Shown here: piece after piece, positions 22,701-34,338 of the stretch
Numbering within the stretch: the stretch's first letter is position 1
Layout of the letters: the number at the start of each line of letters is the position of its first letter
DNA from: Siniperca chuatsi
Lineage: Eukaryota; Chordata; Actinopteri; Centrarchiformes; Sinipercidae
NCBI RefSeq assembly: GCF_020085105.1
Contig: NC_058051.1
Span: forward strand, 125,001 to 189,000
Direction: 5' to 3'
Length of the DNA: 64,000 bases
Translations under genes and position numbers: made by a program
The notes under the pieces: model-generated
What the model saw: only the letters and a program-made list of their open reading frames with translations
Databases searched by the model: none
Told to the model about the DNA's origin: nothing

Positions 22701-25160
22701 CAAACTGCCGTCTTCGGCAAGTGAGCATGGCAGCTTTTAGGCAAGAGAAAAATGAAATGAAATATTCTCCTTTTACAAACATAGAGGTATCTGTATTTCA
22801 TTCAGTTCAGTCTGACCACTTTAAAAATAGCTACCACTACATACGGGGTCCCCACCTCAGCCTCGGTATAATCTGCTGTGACCTCTCTATGATAAAGCAA
22901 ACATACAGGCTCAGGCCTCCGTGTAGAAACCTAAAAACTCCTCATGTGTTCACAAAGTTCATCAAGTGGTCAGCAATTGGGGCGGATGATACGTTTGCTA
23001 AATTCCTGTCATGTTAAGTGTGAAGGGATCAATGTCCCTGTGATATTCCTGCTACTATTAACTCCTGGTTAATTGTCAAACATATAATTGCGAATTTGCA
23101 ACTGTTATTCCACCATTATAGTATAATAAGAGTGTAATAATCGCATACACATACCAGCTTAGTAAGAGTCATTTGTTTGACATTCAACATTTTACCACAG
23201 AAAAAGCTTAAAGGGACAGTTCACCCCAAAATCAAAAATACATATTTTTCCTCGCACTTGTAGCGCTGTTGATCCATCTAGACTGTTTTGGTGCGAGCTG
23301 CCGAGTTTTGGAGATATCGGTCGTAGAGATGTCTGCCTTATTTGGATGTAATGGGACTATATGGCGCTCGGCTTGTGGAGCTCAAGGCGCCAAAAAAATA
23401 CATTTGAAAAACTCAACAGCGACGTCTCTTTCCAGAAATCAGGACCCGGTTACTGGAGATAATCCCAGATAATTCACACTGCCTAGTTTGATCTGAGGTT
23501 CGGGAGCCTGGTGCCTTGTGCTGTATCAACCAATCAGAGCAAATCTGGACCGGTGACGCTACTCAGTCATCGTATCAAAGCGGCCCCACGTTAGACAAAC
23601 GTCTGTGATTGGCCCGACCGAATCCAGGGCGAGTGGAAATGTATTTGGATGGGAGAGGGGCCAGACTCGTCTGGTTCCCAGGCTACTGAACTGTCCCTTT
23701 AGTGAAATAGTGTTAACTTGTGTCCGACCTGTCCACCAACACCAGGTCATCCCTGAGCAGAGCACACTTGGCTTTAGGCCACATGACACAGACCAAGCTG
23801 CCGGCGTCCAGGTCCTCATCCTGGTGGAGAGCGTGAGCCAGCTGGTTCACTGTCTGTAAACACACACAACGTCAGCATCAGACACATTGCACCTCCACAG
23901 ACTGGACTCGTTTTCACCTGCATAGTCGAGTAAAGGCACTCAGTGAGCTCTGCTGACCTTTATGCTCTTCCTCTCCTCCGAGCCTTCGGTGAGGAGGAAG
24001 GCCTCGTTGCCATCGGTGCCCTCCACCCTCAGGAAGCAGTTGGTGGTGTGTCCTATTCCAGACGGCAGCACCTTGTCACACAGCATGGCATTGATCACTG
24101 AGCTCTTTCCATTACTGGTCCTGCAGAACAAAATACATGTCTGTCAGCATTTAACCTGCAGCCTTTGCACAGCTTTACTTTTAGTGGTTTAATCCTCTAG
24201 CTTCAGGTCAAATTTAACATTTGTAGATTTTTTATGGCTACACAGAATTGGGCTTGAAACTAGTTTAATAAACTAAAAATGAAGAAACAAAGGCCGCTTT
24301 AATCAAATCAAGTAATTCTGATTCAGTGTTGACAAAGGAAGTTCTAAAACTAGAGAGAAACAGATTTAGCCTACATACCTCCCGAAGAAGACCACCTTCA
24401 TGTGCCTGCGGGCGAGCACTTCTCCAATCCCTGCCACCTTGGCGAGGTAACCCCGGACCTCTTGGACCTGCTCCTCCGTGGTGACCGGGTCCAGATCATC
24501 ATTTTTGTGAGTATCTAACATGTGGAGGGCAGACAGAGGTCAATCATTCCTGTCATACTTGGAGTTTCCACAGATAGGCTCTGTATTAGCTTGGCAGTAT
24601 TACACCAAACTACATGATATTTGGCATGTTGTCAGACTGCTCCTGTCGCACCGTGAGAGGAAAATAGTTTTTATAGACTGATCCGATGTGAGAAGATCGG
24701 TCTCCTTAACAACTTAAGATTGGCTCTTTCACTGTTTCCTGCTTTAGCAAACTGATACTGAGCATAAGAGATGAAGATTGAGACAATAACCAGATGTTGG
24801 AAGGTGGAATGAGACGAGCGAGTCTTTACGTTAATCTGACTGAATTTAGACTTGAATCGTGTTGAAATGGTAACTACAGGTCCAACCTAGTAACATTCAG
24901 ACATGTTAAATTGCCTTCAGACTATCATAAAGTGGGTGCATGTCTGTAAGGCGCTAGAGAACAAATGGCAGGCGGGAGGTACCTTCCAGAAAGGAAGAGC
25001 TCTCCTTGATGTAGGCCCCCAACTGTTCAAAGATCCCGTTGATCTTCTTCTTTGCCGTGACAAAATGCTTGAGCGGCGATGCATTCACTTCCGCCATCAG
25101 TCTCTTATCCTTCTTGCTGTGGACGGCGTTGGTGTTGGGTCGTGGGAAAACCAGAGACAT
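10727..25160 (-). CDS. mfn2: Mitofusin-2, complete, 17 coding exons
   Basis: Dynamin-like GTPase of the mitochondrial outer membrane that drives outer-membrane fusion and ER-mitochondria tethering (family knowledge). Coding exons, high to low: 25160-24983, 24514-24379, 24120-23958, 23853-23729, 22671-22563, 21999-21892, 20864-20711, 20527-20460, 19975-19854, 19531-19405, 19138-19034, 16954-16852, 16604-16384, 12962-12807, 12268-12072, 11869-11735, 10796-10727. All have GT/AG borders and compatible phases, summing to 2277 nt (758 aa; human 757). Visible motifs: P-loop GRTSNGKS at about 104-111, switch I TT at 130-131, DSPG at 200-203, NRWD at 259-262, heptad region HR1 about 390-430, paired membrane segments about 607-648, C-terminal HR2 about 690-757. 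The N-terminal [20 protein letters not shown] favours MFN2 over MFN1. The start at 25160 aligns with the human start and lies 4 nt inside its exon. Oddity: residue 119 is Cys where human MFN1 and MFN2 have Trp. Confidence 0.97.
12530..12712 (-). repeat. tRNA-derived SINE fragment in mfn2 intron
   Basis: On the minus strand the sequence reads GGCTGTGGCTCAGCAGGTAG (A-box-like) followed by a GGTTCAATCC (B-box-like) and the tail CTTGGGCAAGACACTGAACC. A second copy lies at 62515-62670. Type of Pol III-derived SINE common in teleosts. Confidence 0.75.
13154..13424. mobile_element. hAT-type MITE in mfn2 intron
   Basis: Terminal inverted repeats TAGGGATGAGCGAGTA and TACTCGCTCAACCCTA; flanked by near-identical 8-bp direct repeats (CTATATAC and CTATAGAC), the target-site length of the hAT superfamily. 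271 bp, no coding capacity. Confidence 0.75.
13711..14099. mobile_element. MITE in mfn2 intron (TTAAAGGTGCAG ends)
   Basis: Starts TTAAAGGTGCAGCGTGGAGG and ends with the inverse (CATACTGGACCTTTAA), about 389 bp; the interior has GGATTTAGCAGCCTCTAGTG. A related end (GTTAAAGCTCCAGTGTG) is at the window's right edge, 63970-64000. Confidence 0.7.
14755..14895. repeat. Dispersed repeat related to 45.78-45.85 and 63.85-63.95 kb
   Basis: Minus-strand text (TTTATTTATATAGCG, GTTATCTCATTGCACTTTTC, AGACCGAACTCT-like) recurs on the plus strand at about 45780-45850 and 63855-63950. Unclassified teleost repeat. Confidence 0.65.
14900..16350. other. mfn2 intronic DNA, no gene seen
   Basis: Part of the 3.4-kb intron between coding exons 13 and 14. 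Includes an (ATT)n run at about 15822-15850 and a decayed repeat at about 16030-16200 whose conceptual peptide ([13 protein letters not shown]) resembles one inside the element at 17048-17832. Confidence 0.5.
17048..17832. mobile_element. Decayed DNA transposon in mfn2 intron
   Basis: Inverted ends CACTGGGCCTCATGCAAGAA and its counterpart TTCCTGCACGAGGCCCAGTG delimit about 785 bp. The interior minus strand has a broken frame with [20 protein letters not shown], similar to the piece near 16100. Superfamily not assigned. Confidence 0.65.
18000..19000. other. mfn2 intronic DNA, no gene seen
   Basis: Part of the 2.1-kb intron between coding exons 11 and 12. Holds a common teleost repeat tail at about 18865-18925 (TAAAGCCCCCAGAGTCAAAT). 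Nothing else recognised. Confidence 0.5.
21065..21310. repeat. Teleost dispersed repeat in mfn2 intron
   Basis: Contains AGAGGGGCTGGAGCCTATAC, GAGGCAGGGTACGCCATGGA, TCTTTGGACTGTGGGTTGAA and ACAACTGAGCCACCAAGCTG, a string of motifs familiar from a very common fish interspersed repeat (SINE or LINE 3' end). Class not resolved from sequence alone. Confidence 0.65.
23211..23700. mobile_element. MITE in mfn2 intron (AAGGGACAGTTCA ends)
   Basis: Inverted ends AAGGGACAGTTCA at the left and TGAACTGTCCCTTT at the right, 490 bp. The interior has GTTTTGGTGCGAGCTGCCGA and GAGATATCGGTCGTAGAGAT, typical of an abundant fish MITE. No coding capacity; no clear target duplication. Confidence 0.75.
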
Positions 25161-25309
25161 GGCACTGGACAGGAGATCAAACATCAAAGACATCCTTATA
25201 AACATTTCTGACTAAAGTGTCCCTGAAATCCACTTGAAGTGAAAGAAGATGAGCCACAGACATTTACAGCAGGGTAGTACAAATGTGATTTCTATTTCAA
25301 ATACGTTCA

Positions 25310-25420
25310 CCTTGTCTCTGAGTCCAAACTGCGGCCCACGGGCCACGTGCGGCCGGACACCTTCATTTATCTGGCTCGTGAGTTATTTCAAAATGATATG
25401 TGGCCTGCTGACTATATTAA
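25310..25420. repeat. Repeat fragment with CGGCCCACGGGCC core in mfn2 intron 1
   Basis: GTCCAAACTGCGGCCCACGG followed by GCCACGTGCGGCC resembles the ends of hAT-derived repeats known in vertebrates. Weak evidence. Confidence 0.35.
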
Positions 25421-26059
25421 AATGCAGTTCCTATTGTGAACACTAGGTGTCACTATCACTATATGGGAATATCAGTTACAGGAAACACTCGCCGCCCATC
25501 TGAACCAAAGTGTAAATGGATGCACACATGAAATCGAAAGCAGTTGTTGTGAAGCTTTGACTTTTTCAGACAAATCAGTGCTGCACACTTCCAAACTCTC
25601 CGGTTTCCCAAACAACATTTCTGTGGAAACGGGGAAGTATTTGATCTCACAGCCTCTCTGCTGATGTGGGAAGACAACAGGAGGAAATGTAATGTGATGA
25701 TGCTCTCTGCAGTCTCTTCAGGGGAAATGTTGATAATAAAACAACAAAATATAATAAATAAAGTATTTATGAATCTGAAATACTGCCAGCTTTACCGTTG
25801 TATAATTCAACAGCTTGTATTGGTTTGCAATTTAAATATCAAATATTTAATATAGAAGTTTTTCGTGTTAGCTTCCTCCTCGGGAATCTGCAGGGTCTGG
25901 TTCCTGCAGTTCTTCAGTAGTCTTCAGTAGACCTTCCCCGGCCTTTAATGCACTGAAACATTTACTGAGTGGACAAAATAACAGCACAGCGCCACAAACT
26001 GGGCCTGGGAAGTGACCGTAGAGTTTAATCACCACTTACAGCAGTACTGACAGCAGATA

Positions 26060-26480
26060 CCGGCCTCACCGGGCTGCTGCAGACCTCCACCGGCCTGCGG
26101 CAGACCTCCACCGGCCTGAGGCAGACCTCCACCGGCCTGAAGCAGACCTCCACCGGGCTGCGGCAGACCTTCACCGGCCTGAGGCAGACCTCCACCGGGC
26201 TGCGGCAGACCTCCACCGGGCTGCTGCAGACCTCCACCGGGCTGAGGCAGACCTCCACCGGGCTGCTGCAGACCTCCACCGGGCTGCTGCAGACCTCCAC
26301 CGGGCTGCTGCAGACCTCCACCGGGCTGCTGCAGACCTCCACCGGGCTGCTGCAGACCTCCACCGGGCTGCTGCAGACCTCCACCGGCCTGCTGCTGACC
26401 TCCACCGGGCTGCTGCAGACCTCCACCGGGCTGCTGCAGACCTCCACCGGCCTGCTGCAGACCTTCACCGGGCTGCGTGC
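26060..26480. repeat. 21-bp minisatellite in mfn2 intron 1, about 20 copies
   Basis: Tandem unit GGGCTGCTGCAGACCTCCACC with variants (GGCCTGCGG, GGCCTGAGG). 21 bp is a whole number of codons, so the minus strand stays open as repeated PVEVCSS heptapeptides within a 171-codon frame (26025-26540). It lies between the untranslated first exon and the coding exon of mfn2; no evidence it is translated. Confidence 0.88.
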
Positions 26481-26914
26481 TGAAGCAGCGGCCTGTGACC
26501 TTTCACACAGTTTGAAGGTAACACTGCGGCCATGGTCCAAACGTCTTATTTTACTCTTTTAAAAACCGGGCCATGTACTAAATGTGACACTAACACAAAG
26601 CCAAGCTGAAATCTATGACGTTAGATAGCATCAGCGCAAGCTAGCCTCTGTTGGGAAACATGTCACCAAGCTGTCAAACGTTACATGTCCAGCTCAGGTC
26701 TCTCACATCAGTCAGCTGTCTGCCAGTCCTCGTCCTGAAGTTATTAAGGCCACTTTAACTTCCCTGGTGGTCCTGCCTGGACGAACCCAAGCTAAATTAC
26801 AAGCTAACTAGCCTTCCAGTGAAGTTCACTTAGCTCGGCAGCTAGCTACTAACGTCACGTTAGCCTGCTGAGTAACGTTAACGCACCGTCAACTGTCTCG
26901 GTTTCCCGACTTAC

Positions 26915-27005
26915 CGTGGATGGGGGTCGTTCCTCACCAATAATCCTCTTGCATCCTGGCCCGTCGGCTTGTGAAACTCTACAGGCTAACTAGCTGCTAG
27001 CGTTA
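26915..27005 (-). promoter_or_regulatory. mfn2: mfn2 non-coding first exon and promoter region (approximate)
   Basis: On the minus strand a good donor (CACG, then GTAAGT) ends a probable 5'UTR exon at 26915, about 1.75 kb upstream of the exon carrying the mfn2 start codon. That coding exon has its own acceptor at 25165-25166 (pyrimidine-rich, ending TCCAG), so an upstream leader exon is required. The 5' limit of the exon is a guess; no TATA box was seen. Placement is inferred from the donor and from the known presence of untranslated leader exons in vertebrate MFN2. Confidence 0.5.
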
Positions 27006-27059
27006 CTACTGAATGCTAGTAATTAGCGTTAGCTATCTATGCTACGTGAAGGGGCGTCA

Positions 27060-29440
27060 CTGAATGTTTCAGGCGGGCGCAGATTTAACAAGCTTCTCCC
27101 GTTTAATTAGCGGCACTGTCAGTAACTGGGTGAGAGGTTTGATGAGAATCCTAACAGATAACAGCAGTTATAATAATAACGTAGTAATAGTTAATGTTTT
27201 CCAAAGCACGATACACCTCCTGCTGTTGCCCGCAGATGTTGCGCTTGAAGGAGGCGACTCGACGTTTCAAAGTATCGCGATGTTTCGATGAAGCGGAACC
27301 GCTGAGAGTCTGCGCAGACCCCCCAAACTCCCAGGCCTCCACCTCCAGAGTCTGCTCCTGTTCTGCAGACTTCAGATGTTCACCTGCAATCTGCAACACA
27401 GGGCGGTTTCATACTACAAGCTTTACAGAACTAAATAACAATCATTAAAAAGCAGTAAGACCTCTTGTATTCTGACTGTTTCACCATGGTCTCACATTTA
27501 ACCCATTTATACAAACATAGCAAGGCCTTGGCCGGCAGATGTCGCCATTTTGACTGTATGAAATGCTTCGAAACATCTTCAACACTTAATAATTCAGTGC
27601 TTCAGGCAGCTTCGTGTCCCACGACACTTCTGTTTCTCTCTGAGCTGCTGTCGACCCTTTTCTTCTTTGTGTGTTTGTGGATTGCAAACCAACACGGTGC
27701 ACACCGCCTCCTACTGTATTGGTGTATATTCAGGACATTAAATCACCTGAATATTGATTGGTTAAAGAAAAACAACCATTCCACACCACTTCCTGATCCT
27801 GTCTCCATAACGTAACACATCGACCCCCTTCTGAGGTCCTTGGACTCACTAATACTTTAAACTCCACCCCTGCCCCGCCTCAGGTACTAGGCTACATCTG
27901 TTGTGGACAGACCCGTCGGCTTCATGGTCTGGCCCAGCTCCTTCTGTCCACATGCCCATGAACGCAGTCCTGAAGCCCAGCTTGCCCAGTGTGTCGGGAC
28001 TGAACGATGCCTCAAACTGTGAGCAGTGAAAAGCCTCTTTAAACTTGATTCAGTAATAAAGGACCGAGTGCTTGATGCAACGAGGACGAGACTGTGGAAC
28101 GCACAGACATATTTACAGTATTTGTGGATAGTGTAACTAGGGTTAGGGGTTACAGGAGCAGCGGGGCTGTTGTTTGGTAGTAGCCCTGATAAAACAACTG
28201 TTTTGTGTTATTTGTATTATTCTTGGAGTGGGCGGATGTGTCTGTGGTGGAGATAGTGTTCGCTTTGCTCTGTGTAGTAACGTTTGAGCAACATATGAAG
28301 ACTTGTTGGTCCACAGTTTGTCTCTGGAACACATCACACATCAAAGTCTTACTCACCTGCTGTCCCAGGTAAACCCGTCTGCGGAGGACTTCAGTCATAG
28401 TTAGCGAGCAGAATTTAAAGGCCCACTCCAGTGATGAGGAGGCCAATATATCCCGACCGTTGTCGTTCCGGGCAACTCGGAACTCGAACATTCCCGACCT
28501 CCTACTAGAAAAAGCCCAGCGGGACGCCACTCCAAGTCGGGGCTCCTACTCGTGAACTCGGGGCGAATCCACCTGCCCCGACTCGTGAAGAAGCAGCTGT
28601 GTGACGTCACAACAATGGCAGCACCATGGAAGCTCGCATTGTACACTAAATGGTAGCTACCATCAACAGAAAGGCAACCTAAAGCATATCTGCCTGTATT
28701 TAATTAAAATAATGCATACTATCATATCATAAAGCCTGTTCTGCATGTTAACTGATGTCACCAATGTTTCATTGTTGCTCACTTTCAATGAGAGGCGAGC
28801 GGGCAGGTAGGGAGGCGCGGGCAATCGGGCAGGCGGAGCGACAAGCGGGCGCGGTCCCGTGAAACTGTCGTGGTCGTCTCACTCACACGCGAAGCGCCGT
28901 GCGAATCGGTGGACGAGGGGCTGATCCCTGCCGTTCGTGAGTTCCCTGAGATATACAGGCCTCATAAACAGGAGGGCCTGCGCATGGCGGAGCATCGGGC
29001 CGTGACGTTGTGAATAGCTTTAAGCTAGCCTATAATGACAGTCGTACCGGCAGGGATGCAGTAGTGCACAGAGGCCGTTTCCATGGTTACCACGCACAGA
29101 GCCTTCGTCTGCCTGTCTGTTCACATGACGAGCGCGGTGAAAACACCTTTAGTCCCCAGTATGGGTCGAGCTCATTGAACCCCGATGACATCGCTGTGAC
29201 ATCATCAGGGTTACGTTCTCCTACAGAGACACGAAGATATTATACAGCTGGTCTTTGCGTGTGGATGCTGTGGACTCTTTACTGGTTTTGAATCCAAGTA
29301 TTTTGTTAAAGCTCGCAGGTACACGGATGTTAATCAGAGTGATTTATTAACAGATTCTTAATATCTGTTGAACTTCCTCACTGGTGGTTTGGTCCAATCA
29401 GCCGTCAGGAGGGTACAGGCTGTCTGGATTTACTGGTTCC
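27060..29440. other. Intergenic region between mfn2 and the PLAG gene, no gene seen
   Basis: Includes a GC-rich patch at about 28780-28990 and a palindrome-rich GTTCCGGGCAACTCGGAACT patch near 28460-28560, probably repeat-derived. A minus-strand frame at 27151-27399 (EAWEFGGSAQTLSGSAS) is not a recognised family. No splice-linked exons found. Confidence 0.45.
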
Positions 29441-29449
29441 CTCCTCCTG

Positions 29450-30608
29450 TACAGTGCATCCGGAAAGTTTTCACAGCGCTTCACTTTTCCACATTTAGTT
29501 ATGTTACAGCCTTTTTCCAAAACGGATTCAGTTCATTATTTTCCTCAATATTCTACAAACAAAACCCCGTAATGACAACGTGAAACAAGTTTGTTTGAAA
29601 TCTTTGCAAATTTATTACAAATAAAAAACAAAGAAATCACATGTGCATAAGTATTCACAGCCTTTGCCATGAGCTCAGGTGCTTCCTGTTTCCACTGATC
29701 ATCCTGGAGATGTTTCTGCAGCTTGATCGGACTCCACCTGTGGTAAACTCAGCTGATTGACCTGATCTGGAAAGGCACACACACCTGTCTATATAAGGTC
29801 CCACAGTTACCAGTGCAGAGCACAAACTAAGCCATCAAGTCCAAGGACTTGTCTGTAGACCTCCGAGACAGGCTTGTATCGAGGCACAGATCTGGGGAAG
29901 GGTACAGAAACATTTCTTCAGTTGAAGGTCCCAGTGAGCACAGTGGCCTCCATCAGAAGTTTGGATCCACCAGGACTCTTCCTGGAGCCGGCCCACCCGG
30001 TCAGACTGAGCCATCGGGGAGAAGGGCCTCAGTCAGGGAGGTGACCAAGAACCCGATGGTCTCTCTGACAGAGCGCCAGCGTTTCTCTGTGGAGAGGAGA
30101 ACCTTCCAGAAGAACCACCATCTCTGCAGCACCAGTCAGGCCTGTATGGTGGAGGGGCGAGACGGAGGCCCCTCCTCAGTAAAAGGCACATGACCGCCCA
30201 CCTGGAGTTTGCCAAAAGGCACCTGAAGGACTCTGACCATGAGAAACACAATGCTCTGGTCTGATGAAACAAAGATTGAACACCGTCCCTACAGTGAAGC
30301 ATGGCGGCGGCAGCATCACGCTGTGAGGAGAAACTGCCCAAACACAGGTGCCAAGCCTGTAGCATCGTACTCCGAAAGCTAGAGAGCCAAAGCTGCTTCA
30401 AAGTACTGAGCAAAGGCCGTGAATACTTATGCACATGTGACCTTTCGTTTATTAAGATTTCAAACAAACTTGTTTCACGTTGTCATTACGCGGTTTTGTT
30501 TGTAGAATATCGAGGAAACTAATGACTTGAATCCGTTTTGGAAAAAGGCTGCAGCATAACAAAACGTGGAAAAGTGAAGCACTGTGAATACTTTCCGGAT
30601 GCACTGTA
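29450..30608. mobile_element. Dead Tc1/mariner transposon
   Basis: Terminal inverted repeats of roughly 200 bp: TACAGTGCATCCGGAAAGTT at the left and CTTTCCGGATGCACTGTA at the right, both with GTGAATACTTATGCACATGT-type inner ends, and TA dinucleotides at the borders. About 1.16 kb. The interior is a decayed transposase (a SVDLRDRLVSRHRSGEGYRN-like start near 29850) with many stops and frameshifts, so non-functional. A solitary end of the same family is at 51140-51325. Confidence 0.88.
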
Positions 30609-30690
30609 TGTTAGTCTGGTTAATCAAACCACCTTCCAACTTGTCAACTCCACCTTAGTGAGACACAGGGACACAGTGGAAATCTAAAGA

Positions 30691-32529
30691 TTTATTTATT
30701 TTGTATTACTTTATGTTCAGACAATCAGAAAATGACAACTCCTTTTCTTTTCACTGTCTTCTAATCTAGTAAGTGATAATACAAACACCTAATGCAAAAC
30801 TCATCTAAGTTAAAGGAGGTGAAACCTGCACTGCAGTGCTTCTCAGAGCGACCCACGTGCAGGCAACACGACGGTACTGAACCATCCTTTAGTGAAACGG
30901 ATCCAGGTGTCCTCAGCGTCCTCTGCACCTTCAGTCTGGAACGATCCCACCCATCTTCAGACACGTACCAGTCTGAGTAACCTCCGAGGGGGCTTAAATT
31001 TACACTGATAGAAAATCAAAGCCGCAAACCCTCACAGTGTCCAGCGTCACTCAGAGCAGGACCGTGAAGGTGGGATGGTGTTGCGTTCAGGTGACGTGCT
31101 CAGAGTAGGTATCCTCAGTACCAAAGTGTTGCCTGAACATTTCTTCAGGCCGATGACTCGGAGTAAAGCTTCCAGACTGAAGCGGCAGAGACACGTGAGA
31201 ACAGAGGCAGTGTGGACTGTGAGCTAATCTCAGTAACTATGGAGCTACAAAGTACATGTGCTTCTTCTGACAAAAATAAAAGTCTAAGACATTTTCTCTG
31301 CAGTTAGGTGGACAGTCGCCTGTCTCTTCTCTGAGGTAGTAAATAAGTAGACATATCATAATAGGCAAGAATGGAGAACAATGCTGAGTCTGGAATACAC
31401 CACTAGATGTTGAACCTCTTCAACAGTGGTACAAAACTGCCCAATTGTTACAGGTTAAAACTATTTCTATTCATTTTTGCAGAAAGATATAGGACAAGGT
31501 AGAGGTAGAAAGTTTGACTGAATTATAATGTCAATGTCTGCTGCTAGATAAAGAGTTTAGATTCATAAAATCTACCTTTATAGTTTCAATCTAATGGCAC
31601 AAGTAAGAGCCAAAATAACTAGAAGCAAATACAAATAAAAACAGAAAGCCACAGTTCTGCGTGTTTGAGGTACAGATCAAATTCATCTTTTTTAGAAATG
31701 TCGTAAGTGCTTAAACCCAGTCAAGAGGTTAGACACTCTCAGAGGCACAACAGTAGCATTTTAAGACATTGGTGCAACACTTGGAGGCTGGTTACAACGC
31801 TAGTGAGAGACGTCCTACTACATGCAGTTCATGGAATTAAGGCAGAAGAGAGAGCGCATCGTCTGAATCTCTCTAAATCTCTTCTTTCCAATATCTCATC
31901 AATCACTCAACATCCAGCTGGAGGGCTCCTCCGTCTCCACTACACTTGACCAATTTCACGAGTAGAACAGGAAGGCTGCTGGTTAGGGTCCCTTATTGTT
32001 GACCAACCGATCCTCAACCGCTTCGCCTCTCTGGCTTCCCTGAGCCTCTGCGGGGGCTTTAGTCCTAATTACATCAGAAACTCCACAGCCGTGGAGGAGT
32101 GGCTGTCAACACCAGCAGTGACATAGTAAAAAGGTAGGAAACAGGAAGAAGTGCTCTGGAAGGCCTTTGTAGAACTGATGCTGTTTTCTATTCACGAATA
32201 AAGTCTGAAACTCAGTTACGACCTGCTCGCATCAGTTCAGTTTAACAGGGAGCAATGCTGTTCCCAAGTGCCCCGGGTCACACGGTGTAGCCAGGGCTGC
32301 CACCTTCCACTGAGCAAAACATGGATATGGGGGGAGAGGGCTGGATGACCTCTGCTTCAGACACAAATACAGACAACGTGCTGAAAAGCGCTTTTATGTT
32401 CCTCACTGTGCCATTACATCCATACCACGACTTTATTTTAGATTCGCCACAGGCTGAGAAATGGTTTGCAGTGAGCTTTCCATCTGCTCTGCACGCAGGA
32501 GGAACGCTCGGCAGCCAATCAGAGATGCA

Positions 32530-32567
<38 letters not shown>

Positions 32568-34338
32568 AATGCTAAAACTTCTAACGATTAAGGAGAAGTT
32601 CCACAGATTACTGTCGGAGATGTGGAAACATTTAAATCTGCCAAATCTCAGCTACACAACCATGTTTTAATGTCCCACGTTGATCCAGGACTATCATAGT
32701 CACAGTTCTGGATGGCCATCTCCTGCAACACTGACATTCAGTCCCTCAGCAGCTCATAAAAAATGTCCATTACTTGTTTTTGTTACTTTTCACCTTAAAA
32801 GTCACTAAACAGTTTGGCAGCAGGTGAGTCTCGACATTATTCCACCTGAGTGCGAGTTCTGCGGGACCAGGGCCAACTTCTCTCGTGCCTCGGAAAGCAA
32901 CACATGCTTTTATGTGTTTGAAGGGACGGGCAGCAACCCTGACACCGGTGACCTGGTTAGCACAGAGCGTGGGCGTTGGAGCTGTGAACGCAGCGGATTC
33001 ATACAACGAAGCGCTGCTGCTCTCTGAGGCCCGTTCAGACAGACGCGCTGCGGCTGCTGGTTAACAGATGAGGAGTCGTGACAGAGTCGGCAGAAATTTC
33101 TGATTGGTTCACCCATTGTTCGAGTTCAAGAACATTTATTCTAAGCAACACTTGTCTGTCTGAACGGTACCTGTTGGGTCTGATGTTCTGGCCCACAGGT
33201 GAGAACATTTAAAAAAAAGGTTCTGCAGTTGGACCCGCAGACATCAGCAGAGCAGCAGCTGGCCACCTCGTGGGATTTGGCAAGACCTCAATGTCGAGAG
33301 GTCTGCCGTGTTGAAAATGAAACGAAGTGCATTTCAATCTAGTGACGGTACGTAACAGAGCAAAAAAATAATAATTAAAAATGAAAAAGTAGCTATGTAG
33401 CATTAGAGTTTGTCACCATGCTGATGTGACCTCGGATAACTGAAGACCTTCAGGGCTTCAAACACCGGCCGTCAGAATTTCAGGCTGACGTTACTCAAAT
33501 GCTTCTGCAGTTCAATTCCAGTAACAGTGCGAGACATTTGTGATCCGCTTAACTGATAACAGATGACATGTACGGGTTTACAGGATCCTTAAAATTCAGT
33601 AGGTGCAGTCTAGCTTTACAGTTATTGTTAGCTGTAACTGTTTTTCACTCCACTTTCAGACGCTAATTCTGAATTCCACAGAAAAGGGTTAAATTTACAA
33701 AACTTGAAACAATGATTGATGATAAAATTTGGTTATTTCACATTTGATATTTCCGTGTGTTGATGCACTCGGACACATCAGTTGGTGTAATGCTGGATGG
33801 GAAGCTTACTGCGTATTTTAGTGAGTTAACCACCAGATGTTATATACACACGGTTAGGTTTCTAACGGAGTACATCTTTCACCGACTGTGTGGGACCGTT
33901 TATGCTCCAATATTGTAAAAGGAGAAAGTCTCAAGTCAGCTCCAGTAAGGGAGGGGACATTTTCTTAAACACGAAACATTACTGGATAAAATATTCCCGA
34001 ACACTGTGGCATTTTAAACTGGATGACATGTGACGAGTGTGTTAAGTGCATCCGCTGTTGGTAACAGGTCTGACAAAAAGAAGTACTTCTCTATTTTGGT
34101 TGTAGTGACAACATCTACATTTCCTACAGTTCAAGCTTCCTTTTTTAAATAATGAGGTAATACTGATGAGGTGATTTGTTGTGTTCAACAAAAAACAACT
34201 AAGGTTAGCATCATTAGCACTGACAGGCTAAAGTTACACATTTGTTTTACAATAAAGATGCCCTTCTCATGTTTTACCCTTTTCATGAAACATCCATGAG
34301 CTCGTGTGAAGGCGACACTTGTGGGGACACAGAGCTGC
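30691..34338 (-). other. plagl2: Probable long 3'UTR of the PLAG-family gene
   Basis: No credible coding exon was seen between the PLAG stop codon and 30691-30700, where the minus strand carries two overlapping AATAAA signals. Vertebrate PLAGL2 mRNAs have multi-kilobase 3'UTRs, so this 3.6-kb A/T-moderate stretch is interpreted as 3'UTR. It contains a CA microsatellite at about 32534-32562. Inference from position and signal only; part could be intergenic. Confidence 0.45.

Noticed and set aside
27151-27399. Possible coding exon (EAWEFGGSAQTLSGSAS)
   Set aside because: No recognised protein family and no linked exons; more likely repeat-derived.
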